Under the pieces are notes generated by a model. That model had not been told where the DNA came from. It worked only from the letters and a program-made list of their open reading frames with translations, and did no database searches. DNA of 35,659 nucleotides, taken from NCBI RefSeq assembly GCF_000430525.1, contig NZ_AUME01000033.1, positions 1 to 35,659 of the forward strand, read 5' to 3'. Origin of the DNA: Prevotella corporis DSM 18810 = JCM 8529. Its GTDB lineage: Bacteria; Bacteroidota; Bacteroidia; Bacteroidales; Bacteroidaceae. Shown one piece after another: positions 7,804 to 16,300 of this stretch. Position 1 is the stretch's first letter. Every line of letters begins with the position of its first letter. The position numbers and the translations under genes are program-made.

Positions 7804-7891
7804 ATGAGCTATGACAAAGTGAAAGGTGAGCTATGACAAAGTGAAAGGTAAGCTATGACAAGGTGAAAGGTAAGGTATGACAAAATAACGG
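7804..7891. repeat. 22-bp intergenic repeat array C (near-perfect tandem)
   Basis: Four units start at 7804, 7826, 7848 and 7870. The first two differ only in their first base, the third by three changes from the first, the fourth is more decayed. The core here is AAAGGTGAGCTAT, the opposite orientation to arrays A and B, with spacer GACAAAGTG. It lies between the MORN gene stop and the LysR start, so it could affect either transcript. No TAnnTTTG promoter for LysR is visible elsewhere in the gap. Confidence 0.92.
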
Positions 7892-7917
7892 AAAACTGAA
7901 AGAGTCAGAATAGGATT

Positions 7918-8817
7918 ATGGAAATCAGACAACTCAAATATTTTTTGATGGTAACAGAGACGTTGAACTTCTCGACAGCAAGTCGCCGACTGTTCATTTC
8001 GCAAAGCAATCTGTCGCAGCAGATCAGCCAACTCGAACAGGAAGTCGGTCAACCCCTCTTCGAGCGTAACAGTCATGAGGTTCATCTCACAGAGGCGGGA
8101 CGTGAATTTGCACCAGTGGCGCGCAAAGCCATAGACTCCGTGACCGAATGCATGGAGCACATGACCGATTTGCAGAGCCTTCGGACGGGAGAGCTGAACA
8201 TCGGTGTGACCTTCTCTTTCGCTTCCATCGTCACCAAAGCCGTTATCGCCTTTCTCAGGCAATACCCCAAGGTGAAACTCAACATCCGTTACGACTCGAT
8301 GGAGGAACTGATGGAGATGCTCAAGCAACGAGAGATAGACATTATGCTGGCTCTCAGCTCACCGAAAGGCGACGCAGCCATCGACCGCCGCCCACTTTTC
8401 GCCAACCGGCTGGCTGTCATCGTCAGTCGCAACCATCCCCTCTACCATGCCGATGGCATCACCCTCGACGAGCTTCAGCACTACGACCTTGTGCTCCCTT
8501 GCCGTGGATTGCAGGCCCGCAACACATTCGAGAAACTCATTGATCGCACCGACTACAGCTACAAAGTGAAGGTGGAAGTCAACAACGTCAGCCTTTTGCT
8601 CGACCTTATCAGTCATGCCAAATACGCCACCATACTGGCGGAATCGACTATCATCAAGAGCCACGACCTCAGAGCAATCCCCATCATCGCTGAGGGCAAT
8701 GAAATCAGCGGATGCATCCACCTGCTCAAGGGCGCATACGTGAAGTGTTCGACACAGGAGTTCATCAAAATGATTACCCAGACCACAGCGGTCATGGTGC
8801 AGCGGGCCTTGGATTGA
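7918..8817 (+). CDS. LysR-family transcriptional regulator
   Basis: 299 residues, a standard LysR length. The N-terminal winged helix-turn-helix (about 1-60: MEIRQLKYFLMVTETLNFST, then SQSNLSQQISQLEQEVGQPL) is followed by a linker helix and a periplasmic-binding-protein-like effector domain (about 90-295, opening GELNIGVTFSFASIV). It resembles the CynR/CysB-type branch that senses small anions or amino acids, though the ligand cannot be read. It sits directly upstream, on the same strand, of two exporter genes whose promoter is overlapped by a 38-bp inverted repeat, making that operon its likely target. Confidence 0.92.
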   Translation: MEIRQLKYFLMVTETLNFSTASRRLFISQSNLSQQISQLEQEVGQPLFERNSHEVHLTEAGREFAPVARKAIDSVTECMEHMTDLQSLRTGELNIGVTFSFASIVTKAVIAFLRQYPKVKLNIRYDSMEELMEMLKQREIDIMLALSSPKGDAAIDRRPLFANRLAVIVSRNHPLYHADGITLDELQHYDLVLPCRGLQARNTFEKLIDRTDYSYKVKVEVNNVSLLLDLISHAKYATILAESTIIKSHDLRAIPIIAEGNEISGCIHLLKGAYVKCSTQEFIKMITQTTAVMVQRALD

Positions 8818-8866
8818 GTCGCCTGAGACCATCGTTGCCACCTGCTATTAGTTTCAATGATACCAG

Positions 8867-8904
8867 CAATCGGTAGAATCAGTAAACAATGATTCTGCCG
8901 ATTG
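8867..8904. promoter_or_regulatory. 38-bp inverted repeat, candidate LysR operator
   Basis: Arms of 15 bases, CAATCGGTAGAATCA (8867-8881) and TGATTCTGCCGATTG (8890-8904), differ at one position and are separated by 8 bases. The right arm ends in TTG, which is also the best -33 box for the promoter at 8916-8923. No T-tract follows, so it is unlikely to be a terminator. Its length and symmetry suit a LysR tetramer site; the assignment is by proximity only. Confidence 0.65.
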
Positions 8905-8915
8905 TCGTAAATCCA

Positions 8916-8923
8916 TACCTTTG
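8916..8923 (+). promoter_or_regulatory. Promoter of the exporter operon
   Basis: TACCTTTG fits the -7 consensus, with TTG at 8902-8904 upstream inside the inverted repeat. Transcription would begin near 8928, leaving a leader of about 41 nt. Confidence 0.7.
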
Positions 8924-8968
8924 CCACAGATTTACAATTATCAATTTAATTTTGAAATATAAAAGGAT

Positions 8969-10657
8969 ATGGATTTATTGCAGAATCTTTTTTGTGGATT
9001 CCCTGATTTCTGGGGCGGCGGAGTGGCTCATTCTGTCCTGATTGTGTCAATCGTGATGGCTCTTGGGCTGCTCTTGGGCAAGATCAAAGTAAAGCAAGTG
9101 TCGCTGGGACTTGCCTGGGTGTTGCTCGTCGGCATACTCTTCGGGCAGTTCAACATGACCCTTGAGCCCAACTTACTCCACTTTGTGAAGGAACTTGGGT
9201 TGATCATCTTCGTCTTTGCCATCGGCCTTCAGGTAGGCCCTGGTTTCTTCTCGTCGTTCCGTCGCGGAGGTCTTGCGCTCAACGGACTGATGCTGATGGT
9301 CCTTGCCATGAGCATTCTGATAACGCTCATTATCAAGTATGTCGCCAATATCCCCATGCCCACCATGGCAGGCATCCTCTCCGGTGCGGTCACCAATACC
9401 CCGGCGCTCGGTGCGGCACAGCAGGCAACGACCGACATCTTCGGCATTGACGCACCAAAGATTGCCATCGGCTATGCCGTCACTTATCCCATGGGTGTGC
9501 TGGGCGTTGTTCTCTCATTCATTATCCTTCGCTACGTGCTGCGCATCAATCTCCGAAAGGAAGAGGAAAATGCCTTTCGCGGACTCGGCAGCACAGAGAG
9601 GTTGAGCATTCGCCACATCACCGTCGAGGTGGACAATGAGCGAATCATCGGCAAGACGATAGGCGAAATCAGCCAGTTTGCCAAGTGCGACTTCATGGTC
9701 ACACGCATTGTGTTCAAGGACGATGACTCAACATGCCACATTGTTTCAGGAAACACCATGCTACACGAGGGCGATCGTATCGGCGTGGCTATCGCTCCGA
9801 AGGACGTTGCCATCATGAAGGCACTCTTCGGACAAGTGATTGACTTCGACTGGACGAAGTTCGACAGCATCATGAATGTAAACCGATTCTTGGTTTCCAA
9901 TACTTTACTAAACGGCAAGGCCATTAAGGAACTCAATATCAGGTCGCGCTTTGGGGCAAACGTGGCGAAAGTAACCCGCAACGGTATCGACTATGTTGCC
10001 GTTCCTGACTTCGTGTTGCAGACTGGTGACGTACTGACCGTTGTTGGCACAGAAAACGCACTGGCACACACCGATTCTGAAGTGTCGAAGCGCAACAATC
10101 GCACTTCCTACGGTGACCTTATTCCTATCTTTATAGGCATAGCCTTCGGCTGTGTGCTCGCCCATATTCCTTTCATCATTCCAGGACTGCCGCAGCCTAT
10201 TAAGTTTGGACTGGCTGGCGGACCAATGATTATCGCCATACTGATGGGCTATTTCGGAACGAAGCATCATCTGCTGAACATCGCCACTTTCTCATCGGGC
10301 AACATGCTGCGTGAAATCGGCATCACGATGTTCCTCGCCTGTGTGGGATTGCAGGCCGGTCGCGATTTCATCTCAACCGTTGTCACTGCCGAAGGGCTGC
10401 AGTGGGCAGGCTATGGACTGGCTATCACCATGCTGCCGATACTCATCGGGGGCATCATCGGCCGCTATTTCATGCACCTCAACTTCTTCACGCTGATGGG
10501 AGTGCTGTCGGGCGGCAACACGAACCCTCCGGCACTGGCCTATGCTAACGAACTGACTTCCACCGATGTACCGTCTATCGGCTACACGATTGTTTACCCC
10601 TTGGCCATGATTCTGCGCATCATCATCATTCAGGTGCTCATCATGTCTATCGTCTAA
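8969..10657 (+). CDS. AspT/YidE/YbjL-type antiporter with two RCK_C (TrkA_C) domains
   Basis: A 562-residue inner-membrane transporter of the aspartate:alanine exchanger (AAE) family. Two homologous membrane halves (about 20-195 and 385-560) each hold the repeated motif GxxSGAxTNTPAL or GVLSGGNTNPPAL, and the middle (about 205-375) contains two RCK_C regulatory domains. Known members exchange aspartate for alanine (AspT) or export succinate (Corynebacterium SucE1). The substrate here is not readable, but succinate is a major fermentation product of this group of bacteria. First gene of an operon with the ThrE-like gene 16 bases downstream. Confidence 0.9.
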   Translation: MDLLQNLFCGFPDFWGGGVAHSVLIVSIVMALGLLLGKIKVKQVSLGLAWVLLVGILFGQFNMTLEPNLLHFVKELGLIIFVFAIGLQVGPGFFSSFRRGGLALNGLMLMVLAMSILITLIIKYVANIPMPTMAGILSGAVTNTPALGAAQQATTDIFGIDAPKIAIGYAVTYPMGVLGVVLSFIILRYVLRINLRKEEENAFRGLGSTERLSIRHITVEVDNERIIGKTIGEISQFAKCDFMVTRIVFKDDDSTCHIVSGNTMLHEGDRIGVAIAPKDVAIMKALFGQVIDFDWTKFDSIMNVNRFLVSNTLLNGKAIKELNIRSRFGANVAKVTRNGIDYVAVPDFVLQTGDVLTVVGTENALAHTDSEVSKRNNRTSYGDLIPIFIGIAFGCVLAHIPFIIPGLPQPIKFGLAGGPMIIAILMGYFGTKHHLLNIATFSSGNMLREIGITMFLACVGLQAGRDFISTVVTAEGLQWAGYGLAITMLPILIGGIIGRYFMHLNFFTLMGVLSGGNTNPPALAYANELTSTDVPSIGYTIVYPLAMILRIIIIQVLIMSIV

Positions 10658-10673
10658 ATAAAACGTTTACAAC

Positions 10674-12167
10674 ATGCAAGGAGACAAATCCTCAAAGCCC
10701 GAAAGATCGATGGAACTCGACGAGCTGCTGCTTCACGAGGAAGCGGCGCTGCGACGACAGGCCATTGATGACGAACGAAACATGACCGAGCACGAACTGC
10801 GCCGCAAACTCAACCTACTTGTGCGCACAGGTGCCATCCTCATGTCGAGCAATGCCGACTGTAACAGAATCATGCGTAACCTACGACGCTGCGAGGCTTT
10901 CCTCGGACTGCCTGAGGAGTATGTTCACATTCACCTTGACTACGACATCATCATGGTGAACATCAGCGACGAGCGACACTCGTTCTCCAAATACCAGCGG
11001 TGCGACCACCACGTCATCGAGTTCACTGTCATTTCGCGCGTCAGCAAGATGCTTTGGCAGGCGCTGCGTGAGGACTGGAGTCTCGATAGGTACGAAGAGG
11101 AACTCGATGCGCTGAGTCACGTGCCGAAGAACTACACCCCTTGGATGATAGCCGTGGCCGCTGGCTTTGCGTGTGGTGGCTTCTGTGTGCAGTTCGGGTG
11201 CGACTGGACGGCCTTCTTCTATGCATCGCTGCCCGCTATACTGGGCTTCAGACTGAAGATGTGGCTGGCACGGCACGACATTAACACCTATGTGGCAATA
11301 GCTGTCAGTGCCTTTTTAGCCACCATACTGGCCTGGCTCACTTCCTTTCTGTCGCTCGACCCGGAGATTGCGGCGAGCGTTCCGGCATTCATGCATAGTG
11401 CCACGCCCTACCATCCGTTGATGGCCTGCACGCTGTTCATCGTCCCCGGTGTGCCGCTCATCAACTTTGTCAGCGACATGGTGAGCAACCATGTGTCGGT
11501 GGGTGCGACAAGGGCCTACACTACGTTGATGATGCTGCTCGCCATGTCGTTCGGAATTGTGCTGGCCATTCAGATTTGCGGCATCGACAACTTTGTGAAG
11601 GACCTCAGCATGACGCCCCACAACACTTATTTCGACTATGCTTTGGCAGCGGCCATCTCGGCGATGGGTTTCTCAACCATCTACAACACGCCGCGGCGCA
11701 TACTCCCTGTGCTGGCCATTTCAGGCATCATTGCCGTCTGCACGCGCAACTTCGTCAACCTTGGGGAGAGCAACGGCAACGTGGGACTCGACCAGGGCAT
11801 CATCATCGGCTCGTTCGTCGGCTCGGCACTCATCAGCCTTATTGCCACCCGGCAGATGGTGTGGCACAACATTCCCCATCAGGTCATAGCCATTCCGGCG
11901 GTCATTCCCATGATTCCCGGTGTGCTCATGTATCGCTCGCTCTTCGGTTTCATTGAGATGACGGGCGTCGTCGGCGAGCTGACGGTGGCCTTCAACTACG
12001 GCATCAAGGCCAGTCTCGTCATCCTGTTCATAGCGCTGGGAGTGGCTATACCCAATATTTTCGTCAGGCGGATGATTGAACCGAAGTCGATGCTACGCCT
12101 GCTCAAACTCGTTCAGGCACGTCGCACGAAGCACAACGAGATGACTCATCTGTCGGAACTCTCGTAG
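10674..12167 (+). CDS. ThrE / YjjP-YjjB-type exporter
   Basis: 497 residues. The N-terminal part (about 40-160) is the soluble and first membrane section of the DUF1212 (YjjP) family, beginning LNLLVRTGAILMSSNADCNR. About ten hydrophobic segments follow, the last third matching the ThrE_2 (YjjB) half (IPHQVIAIPAVIPMIPGVLM). ThrE of Corynebacterium exports threonine and serine; the split E. coli homologue YjjPB exports succinate. Here both halves are fused in one chain. It is co-transcribed with the antiporter gene, so both probably move related substrates outward. A hydrophilic N-terminal tail of about 40 residues is extra. Confidence 0.9.
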   Translation: MQGDKSSKPERSMELDELLLHEEAALRRQAIDDERNMTEHELRRKLNLLVRTGAILMSSNADCNRIMRNLRRCEAFLGLPEEYVHIHLDYDIIMVNISDERHSFSKYQRCDHHVIEFTVISRVSKMLWQALREDWSLDRYEEELDALSHVPKNYTPWMIAVAAGFACGGFCVQFGCDWTAFFYASLPAILGFRLKMWLARHDINTYVAIAVSAFLATILAWLTSFLSLDPEIAASVPAFMHSATPYHPLMACTLFIVPGVPLINFVSDMVSNHVSVGATRAYTTLMMLLAMSFGIVLAIQICGIDNFVKDLSMTPHNTYFDYALAAAISAMGFSTIYNTPRRILPVLAISGIIAVCTRNFVNLGESNGNVGLDQGIIIGSFVGSALISLIATRQMVWHNIPHQVIAIPAVIPMIPGVLMYRSLFGFIEMTGVVGELTVAFNYGIKASLVILFIALGVAIPNIFVRRMIEPKSMLRLLKLVQARRTKHNEMTHLSELS

Positions 12168-12316
12168 TGGCAGGCGATGGGGGCAGATACTGACTGACGA
12201 TTTTTACCTAACTGTGTTGTCGGCGGAGCACTGTGTCGCGATAATCCGTAAACTACTGACATGGTGACTTGAAAAAGCGGCATTGCTTCCGCCACACTTC
12301 AAAGCCTACACAGTGT

Positions 12317-12354
12317 CAGCGTACGATTCTTATTGGATTGTACGCTGTTTTTTT
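12317..12354 (+). terminator. Intrinsic terminator of the exporter operon
   Basis: Stem CAGCGTAC (12317-12324) with GTACGCTG (12340-12347), loop of 15 bases, then seven Ts. It lies 150 bases beyond the ThrE-like stop codon. Confidence 0.8.
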
Positions 12355-12484
12355 GATAGGGTGTGAGCGGTCTGCGGGTGACGTATTCCGAAGCCATTGC
12401 GCTGTTGAGCGATGCCGAAAAGTCACCAACGGAACGACATCTGTAATCGACATTGAATCAGTATTTTACACTTCGCTTCCCAAA

Positions 12485-12594
12485 AGGTGAGCCTTTGCAA
12501 AACAAAAGCTGACCTTTTGTCGAGTGAAAGGTCAGCTATGATGTTGCAAAAGGTCAGCTATGATGTTGCAAAAAGTCAGCTATATATAAATAGG
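12485..12594. repeat. 22-bp intergenic repeat array D (five units, mixed orientation)
   Basis: Units start at 12485, 12507, 12529, 12551 and 12573. Cores are AGGTGAGCCTTT, AGCTGACCTTTT, AGGTCAGCTATG, AGGTCAGCTATG and AAGTCAGCTATA. The second unit has its core inverted relative to the others, yet the 22-base spacing is kept throughout. Units three and four are identical over all 22 bases. Confidence 0.92.
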
Positions 12595-12652
12595 TGTCGT
12601 GGGGTCGTAGTCTTGTCACGTGACTCCCATCTGTCGATTCGTTTGGCAGCGC

Positions 12653-12937
12653 CTATTTTTTCAGTGTGACGATGATGCGACTTTTGCCGTTTCCCATCTT
12701 CTCCACTTTCATTTCCTTGATGGTTGCTGAGCTTATTTTCTTGAGTTCGTCCATCGATGACATCTTGCCGTCGATGAAAAGCTCCTCTATCGGAGCGTCG
12801 CTCTTTGCCTCTGCTGCCATGTTGCCACCCGTGCGGTGCGTTTCCATCGTCATGGAAGTGCTGCCTGTCTTGCCACTATTGCATCTTCCAAAAACCTGTT
12901 GAAACGAGTGGGAAGACCGAAGCAGAGAAAAATGCAA
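12653..12937 (-). CDS. Small protein resembling a TonB-receptor plug fragment, possibly a remnant
   Basis: 94 residues from the first ATG; a shorter start at 12820 (MAAEAKSDAPIEELF) gives 55 residues and better protein character. The end, ELFIDGKMSSMDELKKISSA with TIKEMKVEKMGNGKSRIIVT, resembles the IDGK...I..I.VLK pattern of TonB-dependent receptor plug domains. There is no signal peptide and no recognisable -7 box upstream. It may be a degraded gene end or a genuine microprotein. Confidence 0.4.
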   Translation of the reverse strand: MHFSLLRSSHSFQQVFGRCNSGKTGSTSMTMETHRTGGNMAAEAKSDAPIEELFIDGKMSSMDELKKISSATIKEMKVEKMGNGKSRIIVTLKK

Positions 12938-12956
12938 ACATTTATTCAGATTTTTC

Positions 12957-12986
12957 TTTGCGTTTCAATAATTATTGCTAACTTTG
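12957..12986 (+). promoter_or_regulatory. Promoter of the riboswitch-controlled giant gene
   Basis: TTTG at 12957-12960 and TAACTTTG at 12979-12986 are 18 bases apart, a textbook Bacteroidetes pair. Transcription would begin near 12991, exactly at the riboswitch, giving a 5' leader of about 370 nt. Confidence 0.85.
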
Positions 12987-12989
12987 CAC

Positions 12990-13165
12990 TGGCTTAAGGT
13001 TCACCGCAAGGTGATTAAAAGGGAACTGGGTGTGAATCCCAGACAGTCCGGCTGCTGTGAGTTGTCCTTATTAGACACAAACAGAGACCACTGAACGAAT
13101 GTTCGGGAAGGCGTTTGTGATCAGGCAACAAAGTCAGAAGACCTGCCTCTGCCCCTGCTTCGACG
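12990..13165 (+). promoter_or_regulatory. Cobalamin (B12) riboswitch
   Basis: Signature segments appear in the expected order: the GGTTCACCGCAAGGTGA stem, AAAAGGGAACTGGGTGTGAA with TCCCAGACAGTCCGGCTGCT, then GAGACCACTGAACGAA, GGGAAGGCG, and the B12 box AAGTCAGAAGACCTGCC at 13131-13147. Cobalamin binding to this class normally represses the gene downstream. Possible expression platform: CCTGCCTC (13142-13149) and CCCCTGC (13152-13158) can both pair with the same segment GAGGCAGGGG (13292-13301), 60 bases before the start codon. That switch mechanism is inferred, not shown. Confidence 0.93.
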
Positions 13166-13347
13166 TAGCCTCTTGGGATAGGCGAGGAAGTTAGAGAAAC
13201 AGACGTTAGCAAATGATCTGCTGAATAAAGCCCTCATAGGGTATCCACTCTCAGTTTCCATATCGTGCAGTATCGATAATGCCACGGTATTGAGGCAGGG
13301 GATGGGGTGCAGTATTATATTTCTAACAGAAGTTTTGAATAATAAAA

Positions 13348-13365
13348 ATGAATAGCAACTTATGA
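13348..13365 (+). other. Five-codon upstream ORF overlapping the giant gene start
   Basis: ATG at 13348 reads MNSNL and stops at a TGA (13363-13365) that overlaps the ATG at 13362-13364 as ATGA. Such overlaps can couple translation. It may be chance, as nothing else supports expression. Confidence 0.3.
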
Positions 13366-16300
13366 AACAGAGATTACTATCAGTTACATTGTCTCTCGTT
13401 TTGTCTGCATTCCTTGCGTTGCCAGTGGTAGCGCAGACGAATGCGACAATCGTAAAGCTTGAGACAGGTGACAAGACCATTACGGTGGGTGACTCACCAG
13501 TGATGTTCTATGATGATGGAGGCGCCGATGGTGGCATAGCCAAGGACCTTCAAGGAACGGTGACGTTCACTCCGCAGAATTCCAGCAAGAAGATCATGAT
13601 CGATTTCACCATGATGTCGCTGGCAACGGGTACCATGTACGGACAAACCGTCTATGTATATAATGGTACGAAAGTAACAGCGGAAAACCTCCTCGCCACG
13701 TTCAACGGGACGAAGACAGGCAAAGTGAAATCAACTTCGCCCGACGGCGCACTCACCGTGAGGCTGAAGAACAATGCCTACATGAAGGGTAAGGGCTGGG
13801 AAGCAACCGTTTCGCAGTTCGAGCCGCTGCCGATGAAACTCGATGCAGTGGAAGTGGCTCAATATACCGAGGGCACAGTGTGTGCAGGCGATCTCAATCA
13901 GCCCATCCTCTCGTTCAATCTGAAAACATCTGAGACTGCGCCTGTACTGAAAACGCAGAAGTTCCGCTTTACGACGAATGGAACACAGGCACAGGTTGGA
14001 CATGCCACATTATATTTTACGAAGGCTACCAATACATTCGCCACTACTAAAAAATTGGGTGAAGCTGAAGTGACAGCCGATGAATTTGAGATTACAACAA
14101 CCGAACCGCTCGCTCTTTTCGAAGGCAACAACTATTTCTGGCTTGCCTACGACATAAAGGAGACGGTCACTGACGGACAGAAGATAGACGCATCGCTCAC
14201 CAATGTGCGACTCAGCGACGCCGATCACGCAGTAGGGGCAGAAGGAAACCCCGACGGCGACCGAACGGTTGAGAATATTGTGGTAGCGACCGATGGCACA
14301 AAGACCATCAATGTCAACAACTCCATCAAGTTCAAGAGCAACGTTGGCGACGCAACCAGATACGAAGGAGGAAACCAGGACCGTATCGTCATCTTCAAAC
14401 CGATGCATGCCGGCAAGACGATGCAGATAGATTTCGAGTCGTTCTACCTCGCCTACTCGTCAAGTAGCTACTACGGTGTGAAGGCGAAATTCGTCATCTA
14501 CGAGGGACAGGGAACCAGAGGAAAGGTGCTCTGGGAACTCAAATCGACCGCCGATAAGGAAGTAGGACCAGGCAAGACCATTCGCTCTGAGGCTGCCGAC
14601 GGTGCACTCACGGTGCTCTTCAATCCAAAAGAGCACGCCTCACCCTACACCGATAAAGGTTGGGTGGCTACCGTTTCGGAGTACGCTCACCAGCCAATGG
14701 CACTCAAAGAAGTGACTGCCAACCAGCTGTCAACTGAAATAGTGGCTGCAGGGGCTAAGGATCAGGAAATCATCAGCTTTAATATCAAGACCGTAGGCGA
14801 CCAGAACAAACTGACCGTCAGTGGCATTACGCTCGACATGAAGGAGTCACGGGAGAGCGTCGCTAAGGTTACAGTGCTCGGAACGGCTGCAAAGGACAAC
14901 ACTGCCAGCGCAAACGTATTGGCAGAGGTCACCGAGCTCGGCTCAGCCAATACCATCGACATCGCTTTCGCTGCACCTGTTGAACTCGCTGAGGGCGACA
15001 ACTGGTTCCGAATCCGCTACGACGTGAAGGACGAAGCTGCCGCAGAGAAGAAACTCGACGCAGCCATTACGGCCATTAAGCTCAACGACCAGGTACAGAA
15101 CGTCACCGCCGATCCAAAGGGAGAACGCATTATCAAGAATATTCTTAACCTTAAGAGTGGCAATAACGGTACGAAAGTTGTTCCTGACGACACCTCACTG
15201 ATGTTCTACGATGACGGAGGAGAGAGTGGAAAGGAATCGAAGAACTTCGATGGCACCATCACTTTCGCACCCGTGTCTCCGGGTTATGGCATCAAACTCA
15301 CCGCAAAGAACTGGACACTCGTCTATGGCGATAAGTTCCGGGTGTCTTATGGCGCAGAGGCCAAGGAGACTCCAGACAAGGAATTCGACTCTTACAACAA
15401 ACTGGACTTCATCGTTTCGAAGTCAGCAGATGGCAAACTTACCGTCAATTACAAGACAGGATCCTACGTAGGCAACGGCTTCGCCGTAGAAGTGACGAGC
15501 GTCAAGCTTCAGAAGATGGCCGTTAAGTCGGTCAAGACTGTGGCGGTGGCACCTGAACAGACACTGAAGGGACAGACAGACCTCCCGATGCTTCGTGTTG
15601 ATGTTGAGGCGGAGGGTGACTTTGGCTCAACCGACGTGACCAAATTCATCGTCAACGCCACGGAGAATGCCATCATCGGCAAGGCGAGAATCTACGCAAC
15701 AGACACTGTTTCCGCATTCTCCACGACCAAACTCTTTGCAGAGGGAGCGTCAACTCCATACGAATTTGACGGGAAATATACCATCAGCGACCGTGGTATC
15801 TATAAATTCTGGGTGGCTTACGACATTGTTCCGACTGCCACTGTAGGCCAGAAGGCAATGGCAGAACTGGCTTCTGTCACCAGTACGGCAACGCTGACAC
15901 CCGAAACCGCCGTTACTGCCACAACAACCGTTAGGGCAGGATTCAGCGGAAACATAACCGTCGGACACGAAGAGAAATACAAGACAATACAATCGGCCAT
16001 CGATGCCGTCAGCAGTGGTATCGAAGGACCAGTGAATATCACCGTGAAGCCGGGTATTTACAAAGAGCACGTCAATATTCCGCAAATCCCTGGCATGTCG
16101 GCCGTGAACGTTCTGACCATCGAATCATCGACAGGCAACTACAATGACGTGAAGATCTACAACGATAACTACATCAGCAGCGGATACTCCGACGACCAAA
16201 TGGCCCGCGAATACGGAATCGTGACCTTCGATGGAGGAGATTACGTGACGCTACGTGGAGTTGAGATCTATACAGAGCAGATCAATTATCCAGCGGTTGT

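Noticed and set aside
8867..8904. The 38-bp inverted repeat as a terminator of the LysR gene
   Set aside because: No T-tract follows it, and it overlaps the -33 box of the next promoter.
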